A stretch of DNA of 64,000 bases from Trichobilharzia regenti (taxonomy: Eukaryota; Platyhelminthes; Trematoda; Strigeidida; Schistosomatidae): contig OX235263.1 in NCBI GenBank assembly GCA_944472135.2, forward strand, positions 8,229,517 through 8,293,516. The letters are read 5' to 3'. Positions 11,338 to 23,262 of this stretch are shown here, in pieces (position 1 is the first letter of the stretch; every line of letters begins with the position of its first letter). The notes under the pieces were generated by a model. It was not told where the DNA came from. It did not search any database and was given only the letters and a program-made list of their open reading frames with translations. Position numbers and translations under genes: made by a program.

Positions 11338-12589
11338 TGTTGAGAAAGAAAAAGACTCGAGTATTTCATTTTTAGACGTCCTTATGACCAGAAAAGAGGA
11401 TGACAGAATAAGTTGAAGTGTATATAGAAAATCTACATCAACTGACTGTCAGTATACTCATTTTTTCAGCTTTGTACTCTTGAAATACAAACGCAACCTG
11501 GTAAAATGCCTGGTTCACAGAGCAAGAGCAATCTACTCGGATGAACGTCTTGGTGAGGAACTTAATAATATGAAATGGATTCTGAGTGAAAATGATTATC
11601 CATAAAACGTTATTGATAAAAATATGAATCTAAAATCAAGGTACCAACAGTTCCCGCAAAGGCTTTATTCTTACAAAGGCAGTTCCTTGTGTAAGAACAG
11701 AAGACAAGGGCAGGCAACCGATTGTTTATTAAGGAAATCAACACATATTTATAGATTTTCATGCACATTATTACAGATTTTTGTTAGCAGACAAACACAG
11801 TTTTCTAATTGGTTGTTCCTCACTGAAAGTTAACCATGCATCTCTTTGTGGCTGTTTCTTGAATGTCAGATCATCTCTATGTTAACTGTATCCGCCGCCT
11901 ACGCAAAGTCTTCCTTCTCATTTTTCTTACGACCAATATTGGGGACATAAACATTGACGTAAAATACTGTCTACCAGTTTTGGCTAACAGCCAGCTCTCA
12001 CCACACTTGGGAATAACATCAGCAAGATACTAACAGACAGTCTTGAAAATGCGGTAAAAAGAGCATTCCATGATGCCGAATTACTTTGTGTCTTCAAAAA
12101 CACTCCTCTTCTGCGCTCGGGAGTAAAAGAAAAACTGCCTAATTTTGCCTCTTTCATTTGTATCTACCAATTTAACTGCTCCTGTGGAGTGAGCCACTTA
12201 CATAGACCGCACAATTAGGCATGTTTCTCGTCGAATTTCCGAACATCAGTCTGGGTGGTTGGTTAGGCGAAGGACAAACAAAATCTATTCGCAGCGCGAT
12301 TCTATCTCACTGACCTTGTGGATACAGAACACAAGATTGACGTTAACCAGGCAGCTTTCAGGGTAATTTACCGCAAACCTAAGAATCTCAATTTTGCCCT
12401 AAGAGTTCGACTACTAAATATTGCTGAGACTGTAGTTAGTTCAGACATTATCATTGCCTTGGCCATCTAGGTTTAAGTGATTCTGAATTTTTGTTGAAGT
12501 TTCCTAATTTTAGTTGATATTCTATTTGCTACTATATCTTTCTATAGTTTGGTTTGTAAGGATTAGTTATGTTTTACAGGTTGATCACG

Positions 12590-12860
12590 GAGTGATATCA
12601 GTTAGAGAACCATTGAAAACCAGGGAGTACTGGACAGCTGCTGTTTCATCCTAGTTTGGGAATCATCGGCAGTACGCACCCACTGAGATTCGAACCCGGG
12701 ACCTTCCGGTTACAAGGCAAGCTCGTATACCATTCAGCCACTGGGACCCGATTCAATGGCTCGTGAATTCTAACTTCTACTAATTCGTGATTTAGCGCGA
12801 CCCCAGCCATTGTCATTGGTGGGACATCCATCCACACACGTGACATCTAATTGGACCTCA
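12590..12860 (-). mobile_element. SINE A2, left half of a palindrome
   Basis: On the minus strand a tRNA-like head (A box TGGCTGAATGGT, B box GGTTCGAATC) is followed by a hammerhead-like module (GTACTGCCGATGATTCCC ... GATGAAACAGCAGCTGTCC) and the 3' end AGTTAGAGAACC-like segment. The core has C in place of the conserved U of CUGAUGA, and the first stem-II pair is U-U, so self-cleavage should be weak or absent. Confidence 0.8.
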
Positions 12861-13090
12861 CTGGTCACGACTTCTCACTAGAACTCAGGAAACTCCAACC
12901 TGTAGCAAGTCACTAGCGAGCTAAATCACGAATTAGTAGAAGTTAGAATTCACGAGCCATTGAATCGGGTCCCAGTGGCTGAATGGTATACGAGCTTGCC
13001 TTGTAACCGGAAGGTCCCGGGTTCGAATCCCAGTGGGTGCGTACTGCCGATGATTCCCAAACTAGGATGAAACAGCAGCTGTCCAGTACT
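12626..13090. repeat. 171-bp inverted repeat, 170/171 identical, 123-bp spacer
   Basis: Arms 12626-12796 and 12920-13090 are exact reverse complements except for one A/G difference in the tRNA-like region (CACTGAGATT versus CACTGGGATT). Both arms cover the SINE A2 upstream segment, tRNA head and ribozyme. Read by eye base by base. Confidence 0.9.
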
Positions 13091-13095
13091 ATATC
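12870..13095 (+). mobile_element. SINE A2, right half of a palindrome
   Basis: A nearly identical plus-strand copy of the tRNA head and hammerhead module, placed head to head with 12590-12860. It is cut off just after the ribozyme at CCAGTACT. Confidence 0.8.
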
Positions 13096-13183
13096 TTTAT
13101 TATTAATATAACTTAAGCATGTTTAATGAACTGTAATTCCATCGTGATCTTACTTTACAAATCGATATTATTTGAAGAGGCAC

Positions 13184-13310
13184 TAATATTGTTATTGACT
13201 ACTAATCTAGAATATTCTATGTATATAAATGTGTGCATATATAATTGTAGATCCAGAAGAGGAATTTTACTGAAAGGATATTCTTTGCTGGCTCAATTAT
13301 TTTGTGTTTT
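13184..13310. repeat. Right inverted terminal repeat of PLE copy 1
   Basis: Partner of 11219-11337. It ends ...GCTCAATTATTTTGTGTTTT. Confidence 0.75.
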
Positions 13311-13454
13311 ATAAATGTATGAATGAATATTTTTTAAACATTCAGATTTCAAAATTTTCCAAAGTAAACTTTTTTATGAAGTTACACATCAGTCAGAGAC
13401 AATTATCGAGTAATGGACAGCTGTTTCGTCTTAACTTGAGGATCATCTGAATGA

Positions 13455-13950
13455 GTGACTAGTTTCAAAAGAGAACTTTGCACACATGTCCACCAGTTGG
13501 AGTTGCCGCCCTCACCCCCCCTCCTCTCCGCGTATCACACAAAACAACACAAAAGAGAGATAATAAACAGAAGTGATGTGAAAGAACAACAGAGTTTTAT
13601 TGGATATGACGAATCACAAAGAGTGGGGTGCATTTGCACCAGACATTGATTGACAATAAAGATTTTCAGCTATATCACCAATTGTCTTCAGCCTTCATTG
13701 TTTCTTATCATTCTGAGGACCCCAATCGGTCAGACAGTCTACACCTCCCCATTGTGGCTGGCTGGCTGGCTAAAACTAACTCTAATGGATTTCGTTGACT
13801 TATGAAGCCATGTTTTGGTTTGATCAGCATTTGCTAGCGTTTTTCCAACCTGATCCTATGTCAGCCAGCTAACATTTCTGGTTGTCGAAAAAGGCGATGG
13901 GTGGGCATGCGTAACACATGTCCTAACCATCTCATCAGACTCATTTGGAG
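13455..13950 (-). mobile_element. RTE-1 fragment, 3' end
   Basis: The minus strand carries the RTE-1 3' noncoding end (complement of ...GTGCAAAGTTCT) and, further right, the TGAGATGGTTAGGACATGTG block encoding RWLGHVLRM. Stops are present. It is similar to 37345-37770. Confidence 0.65.
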
Positions 13951-14129
13951 TAGTGCTGTATTGTATGCATTGAAAGAAGTTGAAATTGATATAAAACATG
14001 CCAGAGATCCGTGGATGATGCTTTCAATCTTCACACAAAAAACTCAACAGTAGAGGGGAAATAAAAATTTTTATTTCTGAGTCAAAAAATGAATAAGGAG
14101 AATTAGCTATTGTTCACAGTATTTCATCA

Positions 14130-14470
14130 TGAGCTGAAATCAGTTAGAAAACCACCAGAAAGCCAACTAGGAAGCATTGGAGAACTGTTTCGTCCTCCAA
14201 GCTTGAGACTCTTTAGCAGCACTCACCCACTACCAGGGTTCAAACACAGGACCGTCTGGTTACAAGTAGGGCTCGTAGACCATTAAGTCACTGAGACCCG
14301 ATCCAAAAGTCAGGTCACGTATTCCGCCTTCTGCCAGTTCACGACACAGCTCAACTGGCACTAGCCATTTTCATCAGTGGAGAGTATTTGTCCTCACTCT
14401 AGACTTGCTGCACCCGAACGCTGATGAAAACTTTGTCCTGTAATCAGTCACTCTACGATGACATTCGTTG
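14130..14470 (-). mobile_element. SINE A1, head-to-head pair member
   Basis: This has a tRNA-like region with B-box remnant and a hammerhead module whose core reads CUAAAGA instead of CUGAAGA, so it should be inactive. The upstream (5') body extends to about 14470, where the plus-strand partner begins. Confidence 0.7.
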
Positions 14471-14479
14471 GTGTCTGCG

Positions 14480-14710
14480 CTAAAATAACGAAATGGTAAA
14501 AGTTGGAATTCACGGACTATTTATTCAGGTAACAGTGTCTGAATGGTCCACGAGCTGGCCTTATAACCAGAAGATTCTGGGTTGAAACACTGGTGAAGAG
14601 TACGTACTGAGTCTCAAGCTTTGAGGTGAAACAGCTGTTCAGTACTCCCTAATTGGTTTTCCAATGGTTCTCTAAGAGACGTCAGCTTATGGTGAAATTG
14701 TGTAACGGAA
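14480..14710 (+). mobile_element. SINE A1, head-to-head pair member
   Basis: Plus-strand head, B-box remnant (GGGTTGAAAC) and 3' end. The hammerhead has lost its first core strand but keeps GAAACAGCTGTTCAGTAC. Confidence 0.7.
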
Positions 14711-14904
14711 CATACGAAATCCTTGCAAACCAACGATGGAATTATTCAGCTACCTTAGACTGTGAAACAGGACAAACAGAAGAAGATTAACTATACACAC
14801 AAGAATTTCGCTGTGCAGAATCACTGACCCTGAAAAAGATTAACTTGAAAAGACGCAATAGTTGCTAGGCTTGCACTAACATAGCGCTATACTTCTAGAA
14901 TGTA

Positions 14905-15128
14905 ATATGGGTAAATTCAGGAAGACATTGGTCATTGAAGTTTCGTTCGTTGAATCTACAGCCAGCACATGCAACAAGAATCACGCAACACTCAAAGCAG
15001 AGATCTGGACAATGCTATTACCAGTCGGTATTCGATGGTTGGAGATAGAGATATATCTACAGGAAAACTTAAACATGTGTATCCTGCTTATTAGCAAGTC
15101 GGATCCATATTCTTTAGTCATCTGATAC
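14905..15128 (+). pseudogene. PLE endonuclease C-terminal remnant
   Basis: The residues FVESTASTCNKNHATLKAEIWTMLLP resemble the C-terminal part of the GIY-YIG ORF at 60160-60490 (SIESSTITCSKSDSTL...DIWKTQLP). No nuclease core remains. Confidence 0.5.
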
Positions 15129-15129
15129 A

Positions 15130-16115
15130 ACTGTCGATAATTCGAACCCTTGTTCAACCAGCGCTATATTCAGAAAGTTATTCAGGTACCCTGTGAAACT
15201 TTCATGGATACTAGTCGATACAGAAGATGCAGATACGCCTAGATTCAGAAATTTTTATCGATAGCTCCCAGCCACTTAATATTAGATTGTTCTTTTAGCA
15301 ATTAAAATGTAACGTGTACAGCAAAACACCTGAGATCGTCTAGGATTGTAATTATAGGTGCGTGTGTGGGAGTCTGTAATGCTGTTTATATGTTGGTTCA
15401 TATAACAGACTCTGGGTTCGAGTCTAACTAGGAACTCTAATACTTACTGTGGATGCATGTACACCTCATAAGTTTGACTGCTAGCCTCTAATAATGAAGT
15501 CCTCATTACTTATTCTTCTGTCTCCCAAGTGCGAAGTTTCAGTAGCGGTGATGATATCCTCTTTACTAGGTGGAGCAACTAGCATCACACGCTCAGACTT
15601 CCACCTTCTTTTTTGATTTAATATCGACCAGTCGAAGTTTGGGAGTGTTAATCAACCGGAAGTAGAACCATACAGCATGGTTAGCAAGCATCTTGCGATT
15701 GTACCATTACTGATTTTCTACACTGCCCCCACTAGCAAGACAGATAACATTTTTAATACTTATTTACCGCTGGTAATTAGATGGTATAAAGCTAGTCTGC
15801 ATCTAACTTTTCGCATCTAAATCCAGCTGACACTCAATCACCCTCCATCCACCCACCAAATAGATAAGGTCAGAAACTTCACTCGGCATACCATTTACAG
15901 GCGTAATAACTCTGGAATTAATGTCAGATTGTATAAAAAATATGAAGAGAATAAATTGGGAATGATATGATTTAGCTATACATGCCGATACTTATTTGAT
16001 TATCTCACCTTTTCACACGGTTCAGCTACGCTTCAAATAATAATAATCACATATATGTACGTGAATTTATTTCAGATAACTTGGATTATTTTAGAAAAAT
16101 TACTTGTCGAAGAAA
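15130..16115. other. No gene seen; possible tRNA-like repeat remnant
   Basis: One stretch near 15340-15450 has a B-box-like GGTTCGAGTC and could be an old SINE. The rest is unassigned. Confidence 0.35.
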
Positions 16116-16633
<518 letters not shown>

Positions 16634-16945
16634 CCAAGCAGGGAGTACTGGAAAGCTGTTTCATCCTGATTTGGGAATCATTGGCAGTACGCACCCACCG
16701 ACAGGGCTCGAACCCAGAACCTTTCGGTTACAAGGCAGGTATGTATACCATTCAACCACTGGGACCTGATTCAATGGCTAGCCCATGGAATCTAACTTCC
16801 ACCAATTTGTGATGCATTTAGCGCCGTCAGTGTTATCTGCGGGAACTCCATCCTCACTCTCAACTGGTCATCAATGTTTCTCACTAGAACTGCGGGCAAC
16901 TTCGTCCTAAATCCAGTTGCTAGCGAGCATCAGATTAATTTTCAA
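16634..16945 (-). mobile_element. SINE A2
   Basis: tRNA-like head (TGGTTGAATGGT, GGTTCGAGCC) and A2-type hammerhead (CCAATGATTCCC ... GATGAAAC). The normal 3' end (AGTTAGAGAACC) is replaced by the (TAAC)n array. Confidence 0.75.
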
Positions 16946-17309
16946 GAGTTTTGGTCTAGGGGAATTGAATTAATTTGAAGTCAGATAACCTCTTGAGTTA
17001 GACCTCTACTTGTGGGGTTAAGCGTACATACTGTTGAATTGTTTCAAACTTGTGAAGAAGACAAATCCAGTGTTTCTGGGTTTGATTTCAGTAATGGCTG
17101 TTCAAGAAAGTAGATAGAACTGAGTCTGAACAAGGAGCCAGCTTGCGATGAACAAGCCAAGTACTTATGACAATGAAATGAGTCTTCACAAAGTTTGTGA
17201 TACATGTTGGTTAATTTCATAACTATGCTAACTGATTATTGTTAAGTAATTAATATTGTTTGTTATTTTTTTAATTCATGGAACATTTTCATTGAGACAT
17301 ATAAAAAAT

Positions 17310-18650
17310 TAAAACAAGTGATTCGGTGAAGAGACTCTTTTCAATGAATTCATTTTTAAGCTGTACAGCCGTATATATATATATATATGTCGCTTTTAAA
17401 AAATTATATCCGATGAGGGAACTGAATTATAGGTGTGAATACATAAAATAATAATAGTAGTATGAAATGCAATTTAAATGTTTGTTATTACAATGATAGT
17501 TCAATGTCAAGTGGCAAAACAACTAATGTCGTATATAGAAAAATTCTTAGGATGTATGGGACTTGGAAGAGGTGTGCACTTATAGGATTAGTAGACAAAT
17601 CGAATAAAATAAAAACGCTACGCAATATTGTATGAAATTTGATAGCATAGAATTTAACGTTGTAAAACAGAATTGATCTAGAATGACAAGTAGAACAAGA
17701 GTGAAATAATATCGGGGACAGTTCAAAGTGAGAGTACTAATACTAACAACTGATCCTGAAGAGATCAATTTATGGAAAGCTGTCATCAAATGGTCGGGTC
17801 ACCCGGCTACCCATTGGTCAAAAATGAAACCTGATGCAGTCGGAGCATATGTAGTCCTGATACCGTGGAAAAAGAGTTAAACCTTTCAAGAAAAACCCTA
17901 ATAAAAAATAGATTTCCAACACGTCTTATAGACAAGAATATACTGTCAAATACTACGAAATGTGGCTTATCATCCATGACCAAGGAAATACTCTACATGA
18001 ACTTGGAATTCAAAGGTGACTTAGTTTCCGATATCTTTAAAAGAAGGATCTCATAGACCTATGGAGAGGACATTCCCTGCTACATCATTAAGAATAGAGT
18101 TTTCTAGTCGAGCATTACTTTTCAGTAACCTAAAGGACAAGATCCCGTAGTTGGCCAACTCTATGTGCGTTTATCAAATCATCTGCTCATGTGCTGCTAG
18201 GATATATCGGTGATTCGACTCGAGTTCTGTCCAAGAGGGTACAAGAATCGTATGCATTAGGCATGGTTATGAATAGGCGGGATTGGAGCATAAGAAGCAT
18301 AATCACTCGTTCCACTTGTCATTCTAAATCAATTCTGTTTTGTGACGTTAAATTCTATGTTATCAAATTTCACACGATATTACGTAACGTAACAAAACTT
18401 ATCATTGTGTGTAAACTATTGAAATATAATTATACTTTATTTTATCTAATCCACAATGCTCAAACTTTTGACTGATATTAATTACGTAACTTTTTTTTAT
18501 TTTATTCAATTTGCCTACTAATCCTATAATTGCCACTTGACATTGAACTATGATTATAAACAGAAACATTTTAAGAAGACAGTTGCAGAGAAGAAAATTT
18601 TCTTTTCGACGAAGTCATAAACTAGACAGCTGTACATTCGTGTATTTATA
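17310..18650 (+). mobile_element. Penelope-like element with long inverted ends, decayed
   Basis: 17490-17715 and 18305-18555 are inverted copies (for example TAGTTCAATGTCAAGTGGCA against TGCCACTTGACATTGAACTA). Between them, 17865-18056 encodes a PLE linker (LNLSRKTLIKNRFPTRLIDKNI ... YMNLEFKGDLVSDIFKRRIS). Shifted frames continue to the start of the nuclease region. The outer flanks at 17330 and 18590 also resemble the terminal repeats of the 11.2-kb PLE. Not coding. Confidence 0.65.
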
Positions 18651-18699
18651 TCAGGCGGATGGGAAAGTTCCAGAATAATGATTTCCGGTTAAGGGTCAA

Positions 18700-19395
18700 A
18701 TTATTAAAAATTACAATTAGGAATTAGAATGCCATAATAGACAGAGGGATGGATAAAACAAACAAAGTAGCATTATAGTTACTAAGAATATTGACATATT
18801 GTGCAACTGGGGGTTCGAAATGTAGAAATAACAAAATAGACAGGATGTTTAGATAGAAACTAATGTGATGAATAACTTTTTATGCAATCAGGGATTAAAT
18901 ATGTAGAAATAGGAAAATGACAAAATAAATACGAAGTTCGGGTATGAAAATATGGTAGCGTAAACAGGGATTAAGAAAAACTTACAAAAAATAAACATAA
19001 ATAAATAGGAAGTTTGGATAAGAATGACGATGGGATGGTAATTACTAAAAAATTACCTGTTTATGATGGCCATGGCAGGGACAGGGGTTGGACGTATTTC
19101 TTTTGTATACAAAGCGTGGGTTTGAGCTTTTGTATAGCTAGTGCCTCGGCTATGCCCAGATGCCTTAATTTTACTCCCTTTGATAGGTTTGATCGAATCT
19201 TGTATATGCTCTTTTGAAGGATTTTTCGAATGGCCCTGAATGTCCTGAATTGACCAGATGTTCTCTCACCGAACTATATACACATTTTCGTTCTCTTTTT
19301 ACTAGCCAGTCTGGATAGTGTTCGCGAGCGCGTCTTTCGAGTCGACTCATGGTACGGCCAACGTATTCAGCTCCACAAGAGCAAGTAAACATTTT
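18700..19395 (-). mobile_element. Penelope-like element, GIY-YIG region and 3' end
   Basis: The minus strand encodes TCSCGAEYVGRTMSRLERRAREHYPDWLVKRERKCVYSSVREHLVNSGHSGPFEKSF in one open frame (19171-19392). This has the C-x-C knuckle and YVGRT motif and is interrupted downstream. The 3' noncoding part extends to about 18700. A matching copy lies in plus orientation at 20574-21135, so the two form a large inverted repeat about 1.1 kb apart. The 5' truncation coincides with a (TAC)n/(TTA)n microsatellite. Confidence 0.8.
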
Positions 19396-19404
19396 AATTG
19401 GATT

Positions 19405-19447
19405 TCATACTACTACTACTACTACTATTATTATTATTATTATTATT
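19405..19447. repeat. (TAC)n(TTA)n trinucleotide microsatellite
   Basis: TAC repeats merge into TTA repeats directly beside the 5'-truncated PLE. Confidence 0.9.
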
Positions 19448-19449
19448 TC

Positions 19450-20480
19450 ATGCACTCACACCAAAGATTTAACTCCCTCACTAGATATTATTTCTTAAAA
19501 ACCAAATATATATATATATATTTAATATCGACTGTACAACTTGATAATAAAATTTGTTGTTCAAAAGTCTCTTCTCTGAATAACTTGTTTTGATTTTTTG
19601 TAATTAATATTTGTTTATAATTTGACGACACAAATACACTGAATGAATTTTTTTCAGACGACAGTTAAAAATGGAAACGCCAAATTCATTGGCTTGCCAT
19701 CACAATACACTATAAGATGATGTCAGATAGTTGAAGGCAAACAAAAACAAGCTGTTCACCTGTGTTTCATCCCTATTCACACTTTTCAGTACTGCATATC
19801 TGCAACATTTTAGAAATTGAGGCCTAAAATGAGGTATTCAAACACAAACTGCTTGGTGCTTACATATCCTACTGCATTAGTGGGCGACACAACAATAGCT
19901 CTTTATAGGGATGCCATTTGCTTTCGACGTTAAAAAATACATCTCATTGACAAGAACACCAGTAAGCTAGAATTTCGTCCACAGAGCTTCTTGCTGGCTG
20001 TCTTAAACTATTTAACGATTCTTTCATATTCTTATGTTAATGTAGAATATATATTCAGTTAAATAAACATAAAAAATTTTACGTCACACCTAACATATTT
20101 TTGTAATATTTAATATTCTAACTACTTGTGTGTATGTGTGTGAGTGGCGAACGATTTCACGCCATAATAGTCAACTTATGCAGAAAAAGTGTTTTATCAA
20201 AATATTTACATTGTAAAATGTAAATATTTAATATATATATTAAAGTTATTTGGCGATAAAATACATAAAACATCATAATATAACTAGCAAGAATAATACA
20301 AATGATATCTGACTTGACTATATTTAAACAAACAAATAAAACGAATAATGTTCATTGTCCAATGTTTACTTATCGCGCGTGTTTAAACTATCCACAGATT
20401 GAATTATTTTCCTTTTTTTAATCTACTTCATTAAACTTAACATTAACTAGAATATAAGTAAGATATTTATGATAAATGGG
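19450..20480. other. No gene seen; AT-rich DNA
   Basis: AT-rich, with TA runs and one diverged repeat-like stretch near 19720-19990 that could not be assigned. Confidence 0.35.
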
Positions 20481-20483
20481 TGA

Positions 20484-21135
20484 GTAGATAGTGTTCATGA
20501 GTGCGTTTTTCAAGTTGGTGCATGGTACGGCCAACGTACTCAGCTTCACAAGAGCAAGTAAACTGGTATATGCACGTTGAAGTGGCCCAATGCGAGAGTT
20601 TGTCTTTCACGTTCTGGCTGAGCAGTTTCTTGTAGGAAAACGTTAGTCGACGGCTTGAAAAACGCGCTCGTGAACACTATTCAGCCTGGCTAGTAAAAAG
20701 AGAACGCAAATGTGTATATAGTTCGGTGACAGAACATCTGGTCAATTCAGGACATTCAGGGCCATTCGAAAAATCCTTCTAAAGAGTATATACAAGATTC
20801 GATCAAACCTATCAAAGGGAGTAAAATTAAGACATCTGCGCATAGCCTAGGCACTGGCAGTCCCAAACTCAGCCCAACGCTATGTATCCAGAAGAAATAC
20901 GTCCAACCCTTGTTCCTTCCATCATAAACAGATAATTCTCTTGATAGTGACTATCCCATTACCTTTCTTATCCAAACTTCCTGTTTATTCATGTCTATTT
21001 TTAAGTTTTTCTTAATCCCTATTTACACTACTATATTTTCATATCTGAACTTCATGTCTAATTTGTCACTTTACAATTTCTACAAATTTAATCCCTGATT
21101 GCATAAAAAGTTATTCATCACATTAGTAAGATATT
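20484..21135 (+). mobile_element. Penelope-like element fragment with an inverted 5' piece
   Basis: 20574-21135 matches the complement of 18860-19390: GIY-YIG region with EHYSAWLVKRERKCVYSSV-like residues, then the 3' noncoding part. In front of it, 20484-20573 is the same nuclease segment in reverse orientation (GGTACGGCCAACGTACTCAG). The two pieces therefore meet head to head, as expected for 5' inversion on insertion. Stops interrupt the nuclease frame. Confidence 0.75.
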
Positions 21136-21184
21136 TCTTAGTAATCTAAAAATTCCTTTTCCATTGCAAGTGAAATATAGAGGG

Positions 21185-21400
21185 CTTGAAGTTCGTTTGA
21201 AAGTTTCATTAGAGGTAGTGCTGTTATTTTAATGGGGACTGAGGTGTGCTAGTCTCACATGCCAACAACCTTTCTTCCTTTCCTATGAGTTATTACCAGT
21301 TAGTAAACGAAGAGAGGATTAAGAGGGTGAGGGGATCAGTTAGGAGTTGAACCCAGTTCCTAAGGAGTGACCTGTGTCATCCGTCTAATCCAGACTGGAT
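21185..21400 (-). mobile_element. SINE B, diverged
   Basis: The minus strand has a B-box-like GGTTCAACTCC and the body seen in other SINE B copies (AAGGTTG...GCATG...GACTAGCA), with a tail resembling CTTCAAGCCC. Heads and tail are worn. Confidence 0.5.
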
Positions 21401-21439
21401 TCTATCATTAAAGTTCCGAATATAACCAGTTATAGTATC

Positions 21440-22395
21440 CCCTGGATAATACGACAGACAGCGGTGGGCAATGAGGAGACAGGTATATAATGGACCCAGA
21501 TAAAATATTTGAAGGATCTGGACGTCGCAGTTCATAAATGTCTGATTTCCCACAAACTAGAAGATATGTAAGTGAAAAATAACAAGTTGGCAGAAGAACC
21601 ATCCAGAGAAGATAGGCCTTCAGGTGAACATAGAGAAAACAGAGATGATGTAGGTTCCTGGCCAACAGCAACAGCTATGACAACAGACAACCAGCGGTAT
21701 AAATGGGAGAAATCTGAAAGAAGCAGCCTCCTTTACCTACCTACCCACCTACCTACCTACCTGCGAAGCATCGTTTCAACTACAGACAGACAGAACTGAT
21801 AGGGATATCAAAGCAGCGAGGATCGGAAAAGCAAGTCAAGCTTTCGTCACTCTCAAATCTGTATGGAGGAGATGAACAGCATGTCCAGCATGGAAAATAA
21901 GATCCGGATTTTCAACTCCAATGTAAAGTCAGCTGACGGATCAGAGACTTGGGACCGCGCCGCGTCACTAAGTGAACTTTGAACAAACTACAGACCTTCA
22001 TCAACAGCTCACTTCTCTCAATACTACTCCAGGTCGGATGGCCAGAAAACATCAACAATAGTGAGGGATCTCTGGAAGCTAACCAACCCAGCAGGAACCA
22101 ATTGTGCAAAAAATATGCAGGTAGAAATGGAGGTGGATCCGCTGGTCATACTCTGAGAAAACAAACCATCTTATGAGTGAGATCACACGTCAGGCAATCG
22201 CTCGTGTGGAACCCGAATAGGAGGCGGCAAGTTGGTCGTGAGTACGAGGGTGGGGTGGCATGGAGAAGGTGATATGAAGAAGAGATGAAATCATGTGAGC
22301 AGACATGGAGCCATGTGAAAACATCGGCGGAAAACCGAACGCAATAGAGACGTTTTGTTGAAACCCCATGCTCCTCTAGGAATTAAAGGAAACAA
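21440..22395 (+). mobile_element. RTE-2 non-LTR retrotransposon, 3' part, decayed
   Basis: The order of blocks equals that of the copy at 60965-62045: FADD-adjacent region, AVNIEKTE-like region, the TACCTACC tract, KAARIGKASQAFVTLKSVW, and the GHTLR...TRQAIARVEPE-like region. It ends GAAACCCCATGCTCCTCTAGGAATTAAAGGAAAC. Many frameshifts are present. Confidence 0.75.
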
Positions 22396-22439
22396 TAATA
22401 ATAATTCAGTGTTTTACTGTTTTGAAACGTGACCGGTTA

Positions 22440-22650
22440 AAGTATCTGCAAGATGTTTGGTCGTGAGCACGAATAGCTTAGTGGTAATGTCTCTGACTGC
22501 AGCACTGGGTGACTCGGCTCCAAATCCCCCGGGGGAGGGAAACGCGGTGTGGAGGGTGGACATGACTCCCTTCAAGATTGCTGATAGTCCTTGCTAACTG
22601 GTGAGTGTCAATAAGCATCAAAGCATGTTCCACACCACCTTGATGGTGTG
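22440..22650 (+). mobile_element. SINE D (tRNA-derived)
   Basis: The tRNA-like head (CGAATAGCTTAGTGGTAATGTC with A box; worn B box near GGCTCCAAATCC) precedes the D body. Other copies are at 28925-29170 (minus) and 29225-29455 (plus). Confidence 0.6.
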
Positions 22651-22654
22651 CATT

Positions 22655-22870
22655 TTAAACAGTTCACAGAGGTGAAATTTCACCATCACAGTTCCCTCTA
22701 GAAATGAAAATTAATCAGGTCACAATGATATGATCTACTTGACACTATAAGTGGCAATCAAGAAAGGAAGCATAATTCTATGAAATCAGGTGATTCGAAC
22801 TGATTCGTCTCTCTGAGTTTATGTCGAACCGGGGACAACGCTGATGAGCTCGGCCTGAAATAAGTGAGAC
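22655..22870 (+). repeat. Repeat F, unclassified
   Basis: It shares blocks with 29525-29990 and 32240-32620: TTCACCATCACAGTT(T/C)C, AAGCATAATTCTATG and, near its right end, a TGATGAGCTCGGCCTGAAA segment. It may be the tail region of SINE D. Confidence 0.45.
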
Positions 22871-23164
22871 AGCCATCTGGTGTTCAGATGTAAGTGGCAT
22901 ACAACTACTCTTATGTCAATCAATGAGTACAACATGCTTTTACAACGGATAGAGTACTTGACTAGTAATTCTCAGATCCAGTACTTCGAACCCCACCACA
23001 ACTCAGGTTCAGCCTTCAATCACTATCAATTAATCCAGTACTATTGCTCTAAGCAAAAACTACCTCTCGACAGACTCAACATCAACTATGTTTAACCATA
23101 AAATAACACAAGAAGAAGCATTCAATTTCAAGCACTTTGACAATGGACTCTGTTTTTTCATGTG

Positions 23165-23262
23165 GTTGTGTTCTCTGAGCTATCTAGATGGTTTATTTGC
23201 GAAGCTTTCATCGATCTACTAGGCAACATCTTCAGCGGACACTACTCAATAACTAGTCAAAT
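23165..23262. repeat. Solitary terminal repeat of the 24.9-kb fold-back element
   Basis: TGTGGTTGTGTTCTCTGAGC and the following 75 bp match the left end of the element at 24881-25527. No partner end was seen nearby. Confidence 0.65.

Larger units (their letters stand above)
11219..13310 (+). mobile_element. Penelope-like element with inverted terminal repeats (copy 1)
   Basis: The left end, 11219-11337, is the reverse complement of 13184-13310. It starts CACAAAATAATTGAGCCAGC and includes ATTCTAGATTAGTAGTCAA. Between the ends lie PLE coding remnants. One is FLDVLMTRKEDD, then a Y-R-K-S-T-S block and LLKYKRNLVKCLVHRARAI at about 11340-11560. The other is a GIY-YIG region at 11870-12475 (FNCSCGVSHL ... 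RRISEHQSGW). Many stops are present. The copy at 41309-42158 has the same ends. A SINE A2 pair has inserted before the right end. Confidence 0.7.

Noticed and set aside
22840..22880. CTGATGAGCTCGGCCTGAAA in repeat F as another hammerhead core (similar at 29920 and 32605)
   Set aside because: The bases between the two core strands do not form a stem II, and the three copies do not covary; no cleavage strand was seen.
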